From the NCBI GenBank assembly GCA_964645285.1, contig CAZYDR010000070.1:1-19905 (forward strand): 19,905 bases of DNA. Direction: 5' to 3'. The position numbers were made by a program, and so were the translations under genes. The notes beneath the pieces were generated by a model. That model made no database searches. It was not told where the DNA came from and saw only the letters and a list, made by a program, of their open reading frames with translations. Positions 1-6,792 of the stretch are shown piece after piece. Every line of letters starts with the position of its first letter. The first letter of the stretch is position 1. This stretch comes from JAYZAP01 sp964645285 (GTDB taxonomy: Bacteria > Pseudomonadota > Alphaproteobacteria > JAAXGF01).

Positions 1-110
1 TTACCTGGTCCGCCAGGGCCGCGAAGATACGATTGAACACCCCCAGACGGCTCCATCAAATGGCCCTGTATTGTCTGAAGACGCTCTATATGTGCCCACG
101 GTAACGTGAA

Positions 111-138
111 TTGCCGGGGCAACGGTGGCGGGTATAGC
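111..138 (+). promoter_or_regulatory. Possible sigma70-type promoter of metA
   Basis: TTGCCG at 111-116 and TATAGC at 133-138 are separated by 16 bases and lie about 80 bases before the metA start. The boxes are only partial matches to the consensus. The rest of 1-214 holds no convincing gene, and I could not recognise a SAM riboswitch consensus in it. Confidence 0.25.
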
Positions 139-214
139 TTCTTGGCCTTATATTGGTGTGACCAGCCACGTTTTATGCGATCCTGTGGATACCTAACGAG
201 TTGACTGAAATCCG

Positions 215-1180
215 ATGCCCATCAAGATTCCGGATAATCTGCCGGCCCAGCAAATTCTCGAGGACGAAGGCGTTCTCCTGATTCGCGAGCACGACGCAAT
301 TCGTCAGGACATCCGACCGATGCGCATCGCCTTGTTGAATTTGATGCCCGAGAAGATAAAGACCGAGACCCAACTGGCCCGAGTCATCGGCTCGACGCCG
401 TTGCAGGTCGAGTTCAATCTGCTCAAGACATCAAGCTATACGCCGACCAATACGTCAGCCGAGCATATGCTGGCGTTTTACAAACCGTGGGAAGAGGTCG
501 CCGACGAAAAGTTCGACGGACTTATTATTACCGGTGCGCCGGTCGAGGAAATTGATTTCGAGGCCGTGGATTACTGGCCCGAACTGACCGACATCTTTGA
601 ATGGTCACGAACCAACGTGACCCACACTTTCAATATTTGCTGGGGTGGCCAGGCGGCGCTGTATCACTTCTATGGGATACCAAAACACGCTATGGACGAG
701 AAGTTGTCCGGGGTCTTTGAACATCGGGTGACGACGCCTGAATCAGCGCTTGTGCGGGGCTTTACAGATCGTTTCGGGGTGCCGGTTTCGCGCTACACCG
801 AGACCCGTCGGACCGACATCGATACGGTTCCCGGATTGGTGGTCCTGGCTGAGTCCGATGCCGCCGGGCTGTGCCTGATTGAGGATCGTAACCTGGGCAA
901 CGTCTATATGTTCAATCACTTGGAATATGACACCGACACTCTGGCTAACGAATATCATCGCGATGTCAAAGCAGGCCGCGGTGACGTCCTTGTGCCGGAT
1001 AATTATTTTCCCGATGATGATCCAGCCGTCGCGCCATTCAATTCATGGCGCTGTCATGGCCATCTGCTCTACGCCAACTGGATCAATGCGCTGTATCAGA
1101 AGACCCCGGCCAATATTGCCGAGATCGGTAGGGCTGGGGTGGCGTCCGACGCGACCGCGCGCAAATCGGCGACGGCCTGA
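215..1180 (+). CDS. metA: Homoserine O-acyltransferase (MetA family), probably acetyl-CoA dependent
   Basis: This enzyme activates the hydroxyl of L-homoserine by acyl transfer, the first committed step of methionine synthesis, in the cytoplasm. The 321-residue product has the usual MetA length plus a short tail. The nucleophile Cys142 sits in NICWGGQAAL, and the other catalytic residues appear as His235 and Glu237 in FNHLEYD, the same numbering as the E. coli enzyme. Residue 111, in GAPVE, is Glu. Work on this family links Glu111 to acetyl-CoA use and Gly111 to succinyl-CoA use, so homoserine O-acetyltransferase (often called MetAA) is the better specific name. The family is certain; the donor is inferred. 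The N-terminus MPIKIPDNLPA is typical and fixes the ATG at 215. The gene stands alone and converges on the methyltransferase gene at 1200. Confidence 0.95.
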   Translation: MPIKIPDNLPAQQILEDEGVLLIREHDAIRQDIRPMRIALLNLMPEKIKTETQLARVIGSTPLQVEFNLLKTSSYTPTNTSAEHMLAFYKPWEEVADEKFDGLIITGAPVEEIDFEAVDYWPELTDIFEWSRTNVTHTFNICWGGQAALYHFYGIPKHAMDEKLSGVFEHRVTTPESALVRGFTDRFGVPVSRYTETRRTDIDTVPGLVVLAESDAAGLCLIEDRNLGNVYMFNHLEYDTDTLANEYHRDVKAGRGDVLVPDNYFPDDDPAVAPFNSWRCHGHLLYANWINALYQKTPANIAEIGRAGVASDATARKSATA

Positions 1181-1199
1181 ACGACGACGATCCGACCGG

Positions 1200-1949
1200 C
1201 TAGGACGTCTTCTTCTCAGTGATATCCCGGTGATGGGCTGGCGCCGCGCCGCCCATGATGCGCTGGTAGCGCTTGCGTTGTCGTTCAGGATTGGCGGCGT
1301 AGACCTGTTTTGACGCTTCAATAATCGCCACGCCGGCGAACGGCAGATTCCAACGCTCGCCAATGCTTTCCCAGGCTCCGGCAGCACGTAACATCATCGG
1401 TGATGCGCTCGGCGGCATGTAAAGCGCGGTTTCCGTATTCAGCGGCAGGAACAGGCTTTCACGCAGCAGGCGCGACAATTGCGGCGGGCTGAACGGGTGG
1501 CCATGGCCGAACGGGGTGCGCTCGAGCCGAGCCCAGATACCGCGCCGGTTGGGCACCACCACCAAAAGCCGGCCGCCGCCGGCGAGGACGCGCCAGACTT
1601 CGCGCAGCAAGGGCCGCAATTGCTCGCTGGATTCCACCGCATGGACCAGTAACACCCGGTTCATGGAGCCGTCGGGCATGGGTAATTCTGACTCGTCGGC
1701 CAAGGTCACCAGGCGGGGTTCGTCGCTGGGCCAGGCCATGACCCCCTGGGACGCCGGCATGACAGCCACCACCCGCTCGGCCTCATCCCGAAAGGGCCGC
1801 AGATAGGGTGTGGCAAAGCCGAGACCCAACACCGAAAGACCGCGCACGTCGGGCCACAGGCTCCGCAGCCGGCGGCGAATCATGCGCCGCGCCACCTGGC
1901 CCAGGCGGCTGGCGTAGAAGCCGTTGATATCGGTAATGTCCTGCCACAT
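1200..1949 (-). CDS. Class I SAM-dependent methyltransferase
   Basis: A 249-residue protein with a Rossmann-type methyltransferase core. The glycine-rich SAM motif is at about residues 39-45 (VLGLGFA). An acidic or polar turn follows near VVAVMPA, then a Methyltransf_11-like segment with LPMPDGSMNRVLLVHAVE, and later a strand-turn near GGGRLLVVVPNRRG. The FGHGHPFSPPQL stretch after the core is characteristic of proteobacterial relatives that are usually annotated only as methyltransferases. The substrate cannot be told from the sequence. It starts with ATG at 1949, and its 3' end lies 19 bases from the end of metA on the other strand. No terminator is visible in that gap. Confidence 0.85.
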   Translation of the reverse strand: MWQDITDINGFYASRLGQVARRMIRRRLRSLWPDVRGLSVLGLGFATPYLRPFRDEAERVVAVMPASQGVMAWPSDEPRLVTLADESELPMPDGSMNRVLLVHAVESSEQLRPLLREVWRVLAGGGRLLVVVPNRRGIWARLERTPFGHGHPFSPPQLSRLLRESLFLPLNTETALYMPPSASPMMLRAAGAWESIGERWNLPFAGVAIIEASKQVYAANPERQRKRYQRIMGGAAPAHHRDITEKKTS

Positions 1950-2066
1950 AGGGCGATAATGGTAGCACAGTGATACGCGTTGCGTGGCGATGACGCTTGC
2001 CTTGTCGGATGATATGCTACGCCAGCCCGGCCGCTCCGGCCATCACAGCGAATCGGAACCGAGTTT

Positions 2067-2675
2067 ATGAAACTGCACTATTCCGCCACTTCTCCCTATG
2101 TCCGCAAGGTCGTGGTTGTCGCCGCCGAAACCGGGCTGAGCGACAGCATTGAATGGCTGACGCCTGCGACCGCCGGTGCCGCCGCCATCGGTACGGTGAA
2201 CCCTCTGGCCAAAGTGCCGGCGTTGGTGACCGATGACGGCGTCATCTTGTACGACAGCCCGGTGATCTGCGAGTACCTGGACAGCCTCCATTATGGCGAA
2301 AAAATGTTCCCCGCGGGCGGCGACGCGCGCTGGACCGCCCTGCGACTCCAGGCGCTTGGTGATGGTGTACTCGACGCCGGATTGCTGATTGTTATGGAAG
2401 GTCGTCGGGAAATCGAAGCGGAACGCTCGGCCGGGTTTGTTGACTTTCAGAAGCGCAAAATCGCTTCCGCCCTCGATGCCCTCGAAGCCGGGGCGTCCAG
2501 TCTTGGCGACGGCCCGGATATCGCCACCATCACCGTGGGCTGCGCTCTGGGCTATGTCGATTTCCGTCTTGGCGACTTGGCGTGGCGCTCGACGCGGTCC
2601 GCCTTGGCGGCATGGTTTGAAGGCCAGTCGAAGCGGCCCGCCATGGCTGCGTCGGTTCCCAAGGACCCGGGTTGA
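2067..2675 (+). CDS. Glutathione S-transferase family protein
   Basis: A 202-residue cytosolic protein of GST size. The N-terminal thioredoxin-like domain (about residues 1-75) begins MKLHYSATSPYVRKV, where the Ser/Thr-Ser-Pro-Tyr region is the usual glutathione site. It contains the cis-Pro segment NPLAKVPALV and the glutathione-binding turn DSPVICEYLD. The helical C-terminal domain follows to the stop. It probably conjugates glutathione to an electrophile or acts as a redox helper; the substrate is unknown. The start is the ATG just before the conserved first strand. A sugar transferase remnant begins 15 bases after its stop. Confidence 0.9.
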   Translation: MKLHYSATSPYVRKVVVVAAETGLSDSIEWLTPATAGAAAIGTVNPLAKVPALVTDDGVILYDSPVICEYLDSLHYGEKMFPAGGDARWTALRLQALGDGVLDAGLLIVMEGRREIEAERSAGFVDFQKRKIASALDALEAGASSLGDGPDIATITVGCALGYVDFRLGDLAWRSTRSALAAWFEGQSKRPAMAASVPKDPG

Positions 2676-3073
2676 GGAGCCGCTAACCCCATGGCCGGTG
2701 CCGGATATCGCGAATTGCGCTCGCCCGAGGTGGTTTTGGGCTTGCTGCGGTTCGTCGATGCGGTGGTCGATGACATCGTCGCGTTCGTCCGCGACAACCG
2801 GGTCGATGAAATCATCATTGCCCTGCCGTGGACCAACAAGCCAAGGCTTGTGGTGTGCATTGACAAGCCCAAGACTGTGCCCATGACCGTGCGCCTGTGT
2901 TCCGACACTCTTGGCTTCCACTTTTATAACCGCAGTGTCAGTCACATCGGCGGCGTGCCCATGTTCAATCTGTGGGAGCCGCCGCTATCCGGCTGGAGCG
3001 TGGTGGTCAAGGCGGCAGAGGATCGCATTCTGGCGACCCTGATCCTGTTGCTTGCCCTGCCCACACGATCAGA

Positions 3074-3094
3074 CTGCGTTCAATTGCCACGCAG
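3074..3094. repeat. Short inverted repeat after the sugar-transferase remnant
   Basis: CTGCGT at 3074-3079 and ACGCAG at 3089-3094 can pair around a 9-base loop. It lies just past the point where recognisable coding sequence stops. No T-run follows, so it is not a standard terminator. Confidence 0.3.
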
Positions 3095-3116
3095 CCTTAC
3101 ACTCGCTTCGCGGCGG

Positions 3117-3136
3117 ATTGCAGCATACGCTGCAAT
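3117..3136. repeat. Perfect 8-bp hairpin with ATAC loop beyond the ankyrin gene
   Basis: ATTGCAGC (3117-3124) pairs perfectly with GCTGCAAT (3129-3136) around ATAC. It begins about 10 bases after the stop of the minus-strand ankyrin gene, where a transcription terminator would be expected. No U-tract follows on either strand, so it may be an mRNA 3' end stabiliser or a weak terminator. Confidence 0.45.
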
Positions 3137-3145
3137 GGCTCTTAC

Positions 3146-4420
3146 TCACCGCGCCGCGCCAGCCTCGCGCAGCATTTTGATGATATCAGGATAGCCGTTG
3201 CTGTGAGCGAGGCGCAGGGCTGTCTTGCCATCCTTGCTTTCGGCATCAATACGGGCGCCGTTTTTGATCAGCACGGCGACGGTCTCGCCATGACCATTCC
3301 AGGCGGCCCTGATCAGCGGCGTGAAACCATCCTTGTCGGCGTTGTCGATGGCCGCACCGTTGGCGAGTAACAGGCTGGCGACGGCGGTATAGCCATTGAC
3401 CGCAGCGCCCATCAACGCGCTCGCCCCGTCGTTGGGCCGCAGGTTGGGGTCGGCGCCGACGGCCAGAAGGGCATCGACGATAGCGCCGTGGCCCCGCCAG
3501 GCGGCTATGCTAAGCGCCGTGCGGCCGCGGCGGTCAACGGCATTTACTATAGCGCCATGGCGGAGCAACAGTTTGGTCACGGCTTCACTACCCACGTCCG
3601 CGGCGCCCATGAGCAGGGCTTTGCCGCTGCCGTCGATGGCATTGGCATTGGCGCCGCGCCGCAGCAAGGCGTCGGCGATGTCGCCATGGCCGCTGATGGC
3701 TGCTGCCATTAGGGTCGGCCGGCCGTGCTGGTTGATGGCGTCGGGGCTGGCGCCGCTATCGATCAGCCGCTTGATGGCGGCCATATCGCCGCCATCGGCG
3801 GCGGCAACCAAGTCAATATCGAGAGCCCCGCCACTATTGGCCGCCGCCCAATGCTCGAATGAGGTCCAGATGCCAATCATGCGCTCGGCCATTTTGCGGG
3901 CATTAGTTTGTTCGATGAAGGTGAGTTGCGCGCCAAGTAACCGGGCGCCGGCGACCGCCAGCGGATTGCCGCCCCTGGCCGCCACCAGCCACCATTACAG
4001 GGCTTCGGCAGGGGCCAGATTGCCGCCCTCGCCATTGATCAGCATGGCGCCCAAGTGGAGCTGGGCGGGAACCAGACGTTTCTCTGCCGCCTTGCGGTAC
4101 CAGATTATTGCCAACGTGGGGTCGCGGTCGACGCCAAGGCCAAGCCGGTAATGCACGGCAAGACGGAACTGGGCATCGGCATCGCCCTCGGCGGCGGTAT
4201 TCTCAAGGCGTTTCGGTGACTGACCGCCGGCGTTGATCTCATCGCCAACCGTCGCCAACGACTGTTGCAATAAGGATAGAACCTCGTTGAAGCTGCTCGG
4301 TTGCGGCGGCGCCGAGGGCGCGGCCGCTTGGGCGGCGTCGGTTGTCGCGAACAGGGCCGTGGCGGCGGCAAAAACCAAGACGCTGTGCCAAGCATTTCTG
4401 ATGCGAAGAAAACGTGCCAT
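3146..4420 (-). pseudogene. Exported Sel1-repeat plus ankyrin-repeat protein, split by an in-frame TAA
   Basis: From ATG 4420 (AAAGGG a few bases upstream) the protein has a signal peptide: basic MARFLRIRNAW, a hydrophobic core, and a cut likely after AQA near residue 33. Sel1-like repeats follow (GDADAQFRLAVHYRLGLGV, AIIWYRKAAEKRLVPAQLHLG, then GEGGNLAPAEAL). A TAA at 3995-3997 interrupts the last Sel1 repeat. The same frame resumes at once with WWLVAARGGNPLA, which completes the repeat. Seven ankyrin repeats of about 33 residues then run to the stop at 3146. Without the TAA this would be one periplasmic or surface scaffold protein of 424 residues. GTG at 3985 could restart translation of the ankyrin part without an export signal. 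A Gln codon CAA changed to TAA would explain it. It lies directly downstream of gmhA. Confidence 0.75.
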
Positions 4421-4464
4421 GGGGGCCCTTTGTTATCTGTCCGCCGGCCTGCCCGGGACGTTGA

Positions 4465-5049
4465 TTATACCATGCCGAGGCCGCGCTCGAGACCGGCGCA
4501 CAGAGCATGGCCCAAGGTGATGTGCATTTCCTGAATTCGCGCGGTGGTTGTCGAAGGTACCATGAGCAGGGGATCGGCGAGGCCGACCAGGTCGCCGCCA
4601 CCGGCGCCGGTGAGAGCGGTGGCGGTGAGGCCGCGGCTGCGGGCCATCTCAAGCCCTTTGATAATGTTGGGGCTGCGGCCCGAGGTGGAAAAGCCGATGG
4701 CGACGTCGCCGGAAAGCCCCAGGGCCTCGATCTGGCGCGCGAACAGGGAGTCGTAACCCAGGTCGTTGCCGATGGCGGTCAGGGCCGAGCTGTCGGTGGT
4801 CAGCGCCAGGGCGGCGATGGGCGCACGGTCGTTGATAAACCGCACGGTCAACTCGGTGGCCAGATGCTGGGCATCGGCGGCGCTGCCGCCATTGCCGAAA
4901 AACAGCAGCTTGTGGCCGTCTCGAACCGCCTCGATAGACAGCGCCACCAGGCGATCGAACGGTTCGTGCACCGCCGCCGGTGTCGCTTCGGCAACCCGAT
5001 GATGTTCCGCGAAATTGCCGTCGAGAAGATCGTCGTCAGTCATCGCCAT
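4465..5049 (-). CDS. gmhA: Phosphoheptose isomerase (D-sedoheptulose 7-phosphate isomerase)
   Basis: This enzyme makes D-glycero-D-manno-heptose 7-phosphate from sedoheptulose 7-phosphate, the first step toward ADP- or GDP-heptose for lipopolysaccharide or capsule. The 194-residue product matches the usual 190-200. The SIS fold shows NGGSAADAQHLATE, with His and Glu spaced as the zinc ligands of E. coli GmhA (His61, Glu65). TTDSSALTAIGNDLGYD and the phosphate loop STSGRSPN follow. QEMHITLGH carries the remaining zinc ligands with the same eight-residue spacing as Gln172 and His180. Starts at 5049 (MAMTDDD) and 5043 are both possible; the frame continues upstream but is not GmhA-like there. 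It lies downstream of the deoxysugar genes on the same strand. Confidence 0.9.
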   Translation of the reverse strand: MAMTDDDLLDGNFAEHHRVAEATPAAVHEPFDRLVALSIEAVRDGHKLLFFGNGGSAADAQHLATELTVRFINDRAPIAALALTTDSSALTAIGNDLGYDSLFARQIEALGLSGDVAIGFSTSGRSPNIIKGLEMARSRGLTATALTGAGGGDLVGLADPLLMVPSTTTARIQEMHITLGHALCAGLERGLGMV

Positions 5050-5296
5050 CCCACTAGGTTTTGGGTCGCACCAGCGGCGGGCGCCCGTTACGCCTTCATA
5101 CAGCGTCGCACACGATCCGGCAAATAGGCGCCCCACCGCCGCGTATTGTCGAGAGCACGACTACGTGGCGGCCGGAGCGGTAAAGGCGCAGTAACCTTGC
5201 CTTTTTCAGAGTTTTAGTCGGCCACAAAATTCCTCATTTTACCTAAACCTAAGCTAGCGCTCGCAACTGATTTGCAACACGTCATCCAAGTAGATC

Positions 5297-5734
5297 TTAC
5301 GCGCGAATTTTGTACCGCTGTGGTCTGCGCTTGCCTTGCTGACGATGCTTGCCGGTAGGTCGCTGCTTCTTTCTGGGCACAACTGCCAGCTCCCCGTCAT
5401 TGTCGAGATAGCCAACGACGGCACGGACCAAACGGGATTGTGATGCCGCGTACACCGCGCCGCATACGGCGTCTGCAACATCCTTGGAACCTCTCGGCGG
5501 GTGGTCGACCTTGTTCTTTGCAGAGTTAAGCTCGAGGTGGGCGAACTCGCGAAGAAGCCTCTCGTTGTTGACCATCGTGATACGGTCCTGATAGAAGCAG
5601 CGCTTCAGGTACTCGTATGGCTCGACGGTCCTATCGACGCTGAGTTTCTGCGCCATGATGCCAGCCTTCTTGAGTGATTGAATGCTCTCCATGGATTGGA
5701 AGCCATCGTAGGAGGCGGAATATTCCTGAAGGCT
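5297..5734 (-). pseudogene. Phage terminase large-subunit fragment (C-terminal part)
   Basis: The frame is open from 5734 to the stop at 5297. Recognisable protein begins near YDGFQSMESIQSLKKAG and continues through SVDRTVEPYEYLKRCFYQ, LLREFAHLELN and VDHPPRGSKDVADAVCGAVY. This pattern is typical of the C-terminal nuclease region of phage terminase large subunits, in which the VDHP..GSKD segment holds acidic active-site residues. The N-terminal ATPase domain is absent; upstream the sequence changes into a methyltransferase gene in another frame. A basic tail rich in Arg, Lys and Gln ends it. A lone terminase piece cannot package DNA, so this is a prophage remnant or a misjoined fragment. Family assignment is by motif memory. 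Confidence 0.6.
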
Positions 5735-6002
5735 TTAGCATTATCCATGTGTGCTTCAGTGCAATCGAGAAATCCGAATACGTCAGATGTTCCAATACAT
5801 GACTCGCAAACACGCCGGCGGCTTCGTTAGGCGGGCAAAGTGGCCCCTTGACGATATCGCCATACATGACGTTGGCGGGGAACCTCTGCTCGTTCTTGGT
5901 GTAAACTTTTCCAAGCAAGGGAATGCGTTCGAAACGCAGCGTCGGAGAGCTATCGAAATTGAGCCATCCATCACCCGGCGAGAAGCCGCAACCATAGTTC
6001 AC
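5631..6002 (-). pseudogene. Class I methyltransferase, truncated after the SAM-binding core
   Basis: Starts at GTG 6002, overlapping the TGA of the preceding small reading frame (ATGTGA), a sign of coupled translation. NYGCGFSPGDGWLNFDSSP is the SAM-binding loop and acidic strand end. RIPLLGKVYTKN and FPANVMYGDIVKG follow, then ASHVLEHL and the conserved LKPSGIFR at residues 89-96. This is the layout of methyltransferases common in glycan clusters. After residue 96, near 5715, the homologous sequence stops and the DNA becomes the terminase fragment in another frame; the remaining 27 residues look like noise. About half the protein is missing, so it is probably inactive. Confidence 0.7.
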
Positions 6003-6130
6003 ATAGACCGTCTAATTTGTTCCGGATAATCCTTGAGGTGATTCCCACTGTACTCGTCAAGTGAATCGATGCCCATCAAGGCTTCGGCGACGAGGGTGAT
6101 CGAACATGGGTCCGGGTAAAACCGGTACAT
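5999..6130 (-). CDS. 43-residue reading frame coupled to its neighbours, unknown function
   Basis: ATG at 6130 lies two bases after the stop of the HAD phosphatase gene, with GGAG about 11 bases ahead. It ends in a TGA that overlaps the GTG start of the methyltransferase. The peptide begins MYRFYPDPCSITLVAEALMG and ends DYPEQIRRSM. It is acidic-neutral with no signal peptide or membrane segment. I do not recognise it. Its composition resembles the C-terminal end of a larger cytosolic protein, such as a glycosyltransferase whose body was deleted, but it could be a genuine small protein. Coupling at both ends is the main support. Confidence 0.4.
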   Translation of the reverse strand: MYRFYPDPCSITLVAEALMGIDSLDEYSGNHLKDYPEQIRRSM

Positions 6131-6132
6131 AT

Positions 6133-6792
6133 CTATCCACGCTCCAATTTGCCCGCCAGCCCGTCCACCGCCCCGCCGACCACCACCTCGAAACCGTCCC
6201 GTGTCAGCGCCTGCGTTGCCGTCTCTTCGCCGGGGCCGTCTCCCGTGGGCACCAGCCAGCCGCCCGCCAGGCCGGCGCGGCGGCCGGCCTCAATGTCGCT
6301 GGCATTGTCGCCGGCGATCCAGCTTTTGGCTAGGTCGAGGCCCAGGTCCTCGGCCGCCGCGGTCAGCATGCCGGGGTCGGGCTTGCGGCCGAAGGGCAGG
6401 GGCTCGCCCGGCATACGCGGGCAGGCGTAGACCGCGTCGATACGGGCGCCGGCCGTGGCCATGGCTTCGGTCACCGCGTCCTCGACGGCGGCGTAGGTCT
6501 GCCAATCCAGGAGACCGCGCTCGATGGCTGACTGGTTGGTTACCACCACCACCGGCACGGCCAGGGCGTTGGCCCGGACGATCAGCGCCGCCGCTTCGGG
6601 AATGACCCGCACCAGTTCGGGCTGCGCCAGGTAAGGAACATGGTCGATAGTCGTGCCGTCGCGGTCGAGGAACAAGGCCGGACGCGGGGGCCCATCGTTG
6701 ACGGTTTCCTGGCCGCGAAGGTCGCGCCACAGGCCGCGCTCGTCGATGCGGTGACGAAGTGAGTCTGGTACGACGGGGAGCCTGGAGTTCAA
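6133..6792 (-). CDS. HAD-superfamily phosphatase, GmhB-like (histidinol-phosphatase / heptose bisphosphatase type)
   Basis: A HAD-IIIA phosphatase. Motif I is FLDRDGTTID with two catalytic Asp, motif II is VVVTNQSAIERG, motif III has the RKPDPGML lysine, and motif IV is GDNASDIEAGRRAG. The order and spacing match D-glycero-D-manno-heptose-1,7-bisphosphate 7-phosphatase (GmhB) and related enzymes. The loop that in GmhB binds zinc (CPHH...CxC) is short here, CPRMPGEPLPFGRKP, and keeps only one Cys, so zinc binding is doubtful and another sugar phosphate may be the substrate. The start is uncertain. TTG 6792 overlaps the fcl stop as TTGA; ATG 6825 lies further inside fcl. About 45 residues precede the domain either way. 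With gmhA nearby, a heptose role is the leading inference. Confidence 0.8.
   Translation of the reverse strand: MNSRLPVVPDSLRHRIDERGLWRDLRGQETVNDGPPRPALFLDRDGTTIDHVPYLAQPELVRVIPEAAALIVRANALAVPVVVVTNQSAIERGLLDWQTYAAVEDAVTEAMATAGARIDAVYACPRMPGEPLPFGRKPDPGMLTAAAEDLGLDLAKSWIAGDNASDIEAGRRAGLAGGWLVPTGDGPGEETATQALTRDGFEVVVGGAVDGLAGKLERG

Larger units (their letters stand above)
2691..3194 (+). pseudogene. Remnant of undecaprenyl-phosphate sugar phosphotransferase (WcaJ-like), internally deleted and truncated
   Basis: Full members of this family (about 450-500 residues) load a sugar phosphate on undecaprenyl phosphate to start exopolysaccharide synthesis. They have N-terminal membrane helices, a nucleotide-binding-like middle domain and a C-terminal transferase domain. 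Here a normal-looking start (GAGGAG ahead of ATG 2691, then YRELRSPEVV) is followed near residue 26 by the middle domain (VDEIIIALPW, VRLCSDTLGF, GGVPMFNLWEPPLSGW). The membrane helices are missing. The start of the transferase domain (AAEDRILATLILLLALP) ends at residue 124, near 3062, and the rest reads as non-homologous sequence to 3194. The catalytic domain is lost, so it should be inactive. Family recognition is firm; cause may be deletion or misassembly. Confidence 0.75.

Noticed and set aside
131..193. A possible multi-stem leader RNA before metA (GGTAT/ATACC, TGGT/ACCA and CCAC/GTGG pairings)
   Set aside because: The outer stem would overlap the likely -10 box and so would not be transcribed. 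The other stems are only four pairs long, and no SAM riboswitch consensus was recognised.
879..1387. Long open frames overlapping the end of metA and the methyltransferase gene on both strands
   Set aside because: They are shadows in GC-rich coding DNA, with Arg/Pro-rich composition and no family motifs, and they overlap firm genes.
2043..2945. A 300-codon minus-strand frame antisense to the glutathione S-transferase gene and the sugar-transferase remnant
   Set aside because: The plus-strand products carry clear family motifs. The antisense product has low complexity and no recognisable domain.
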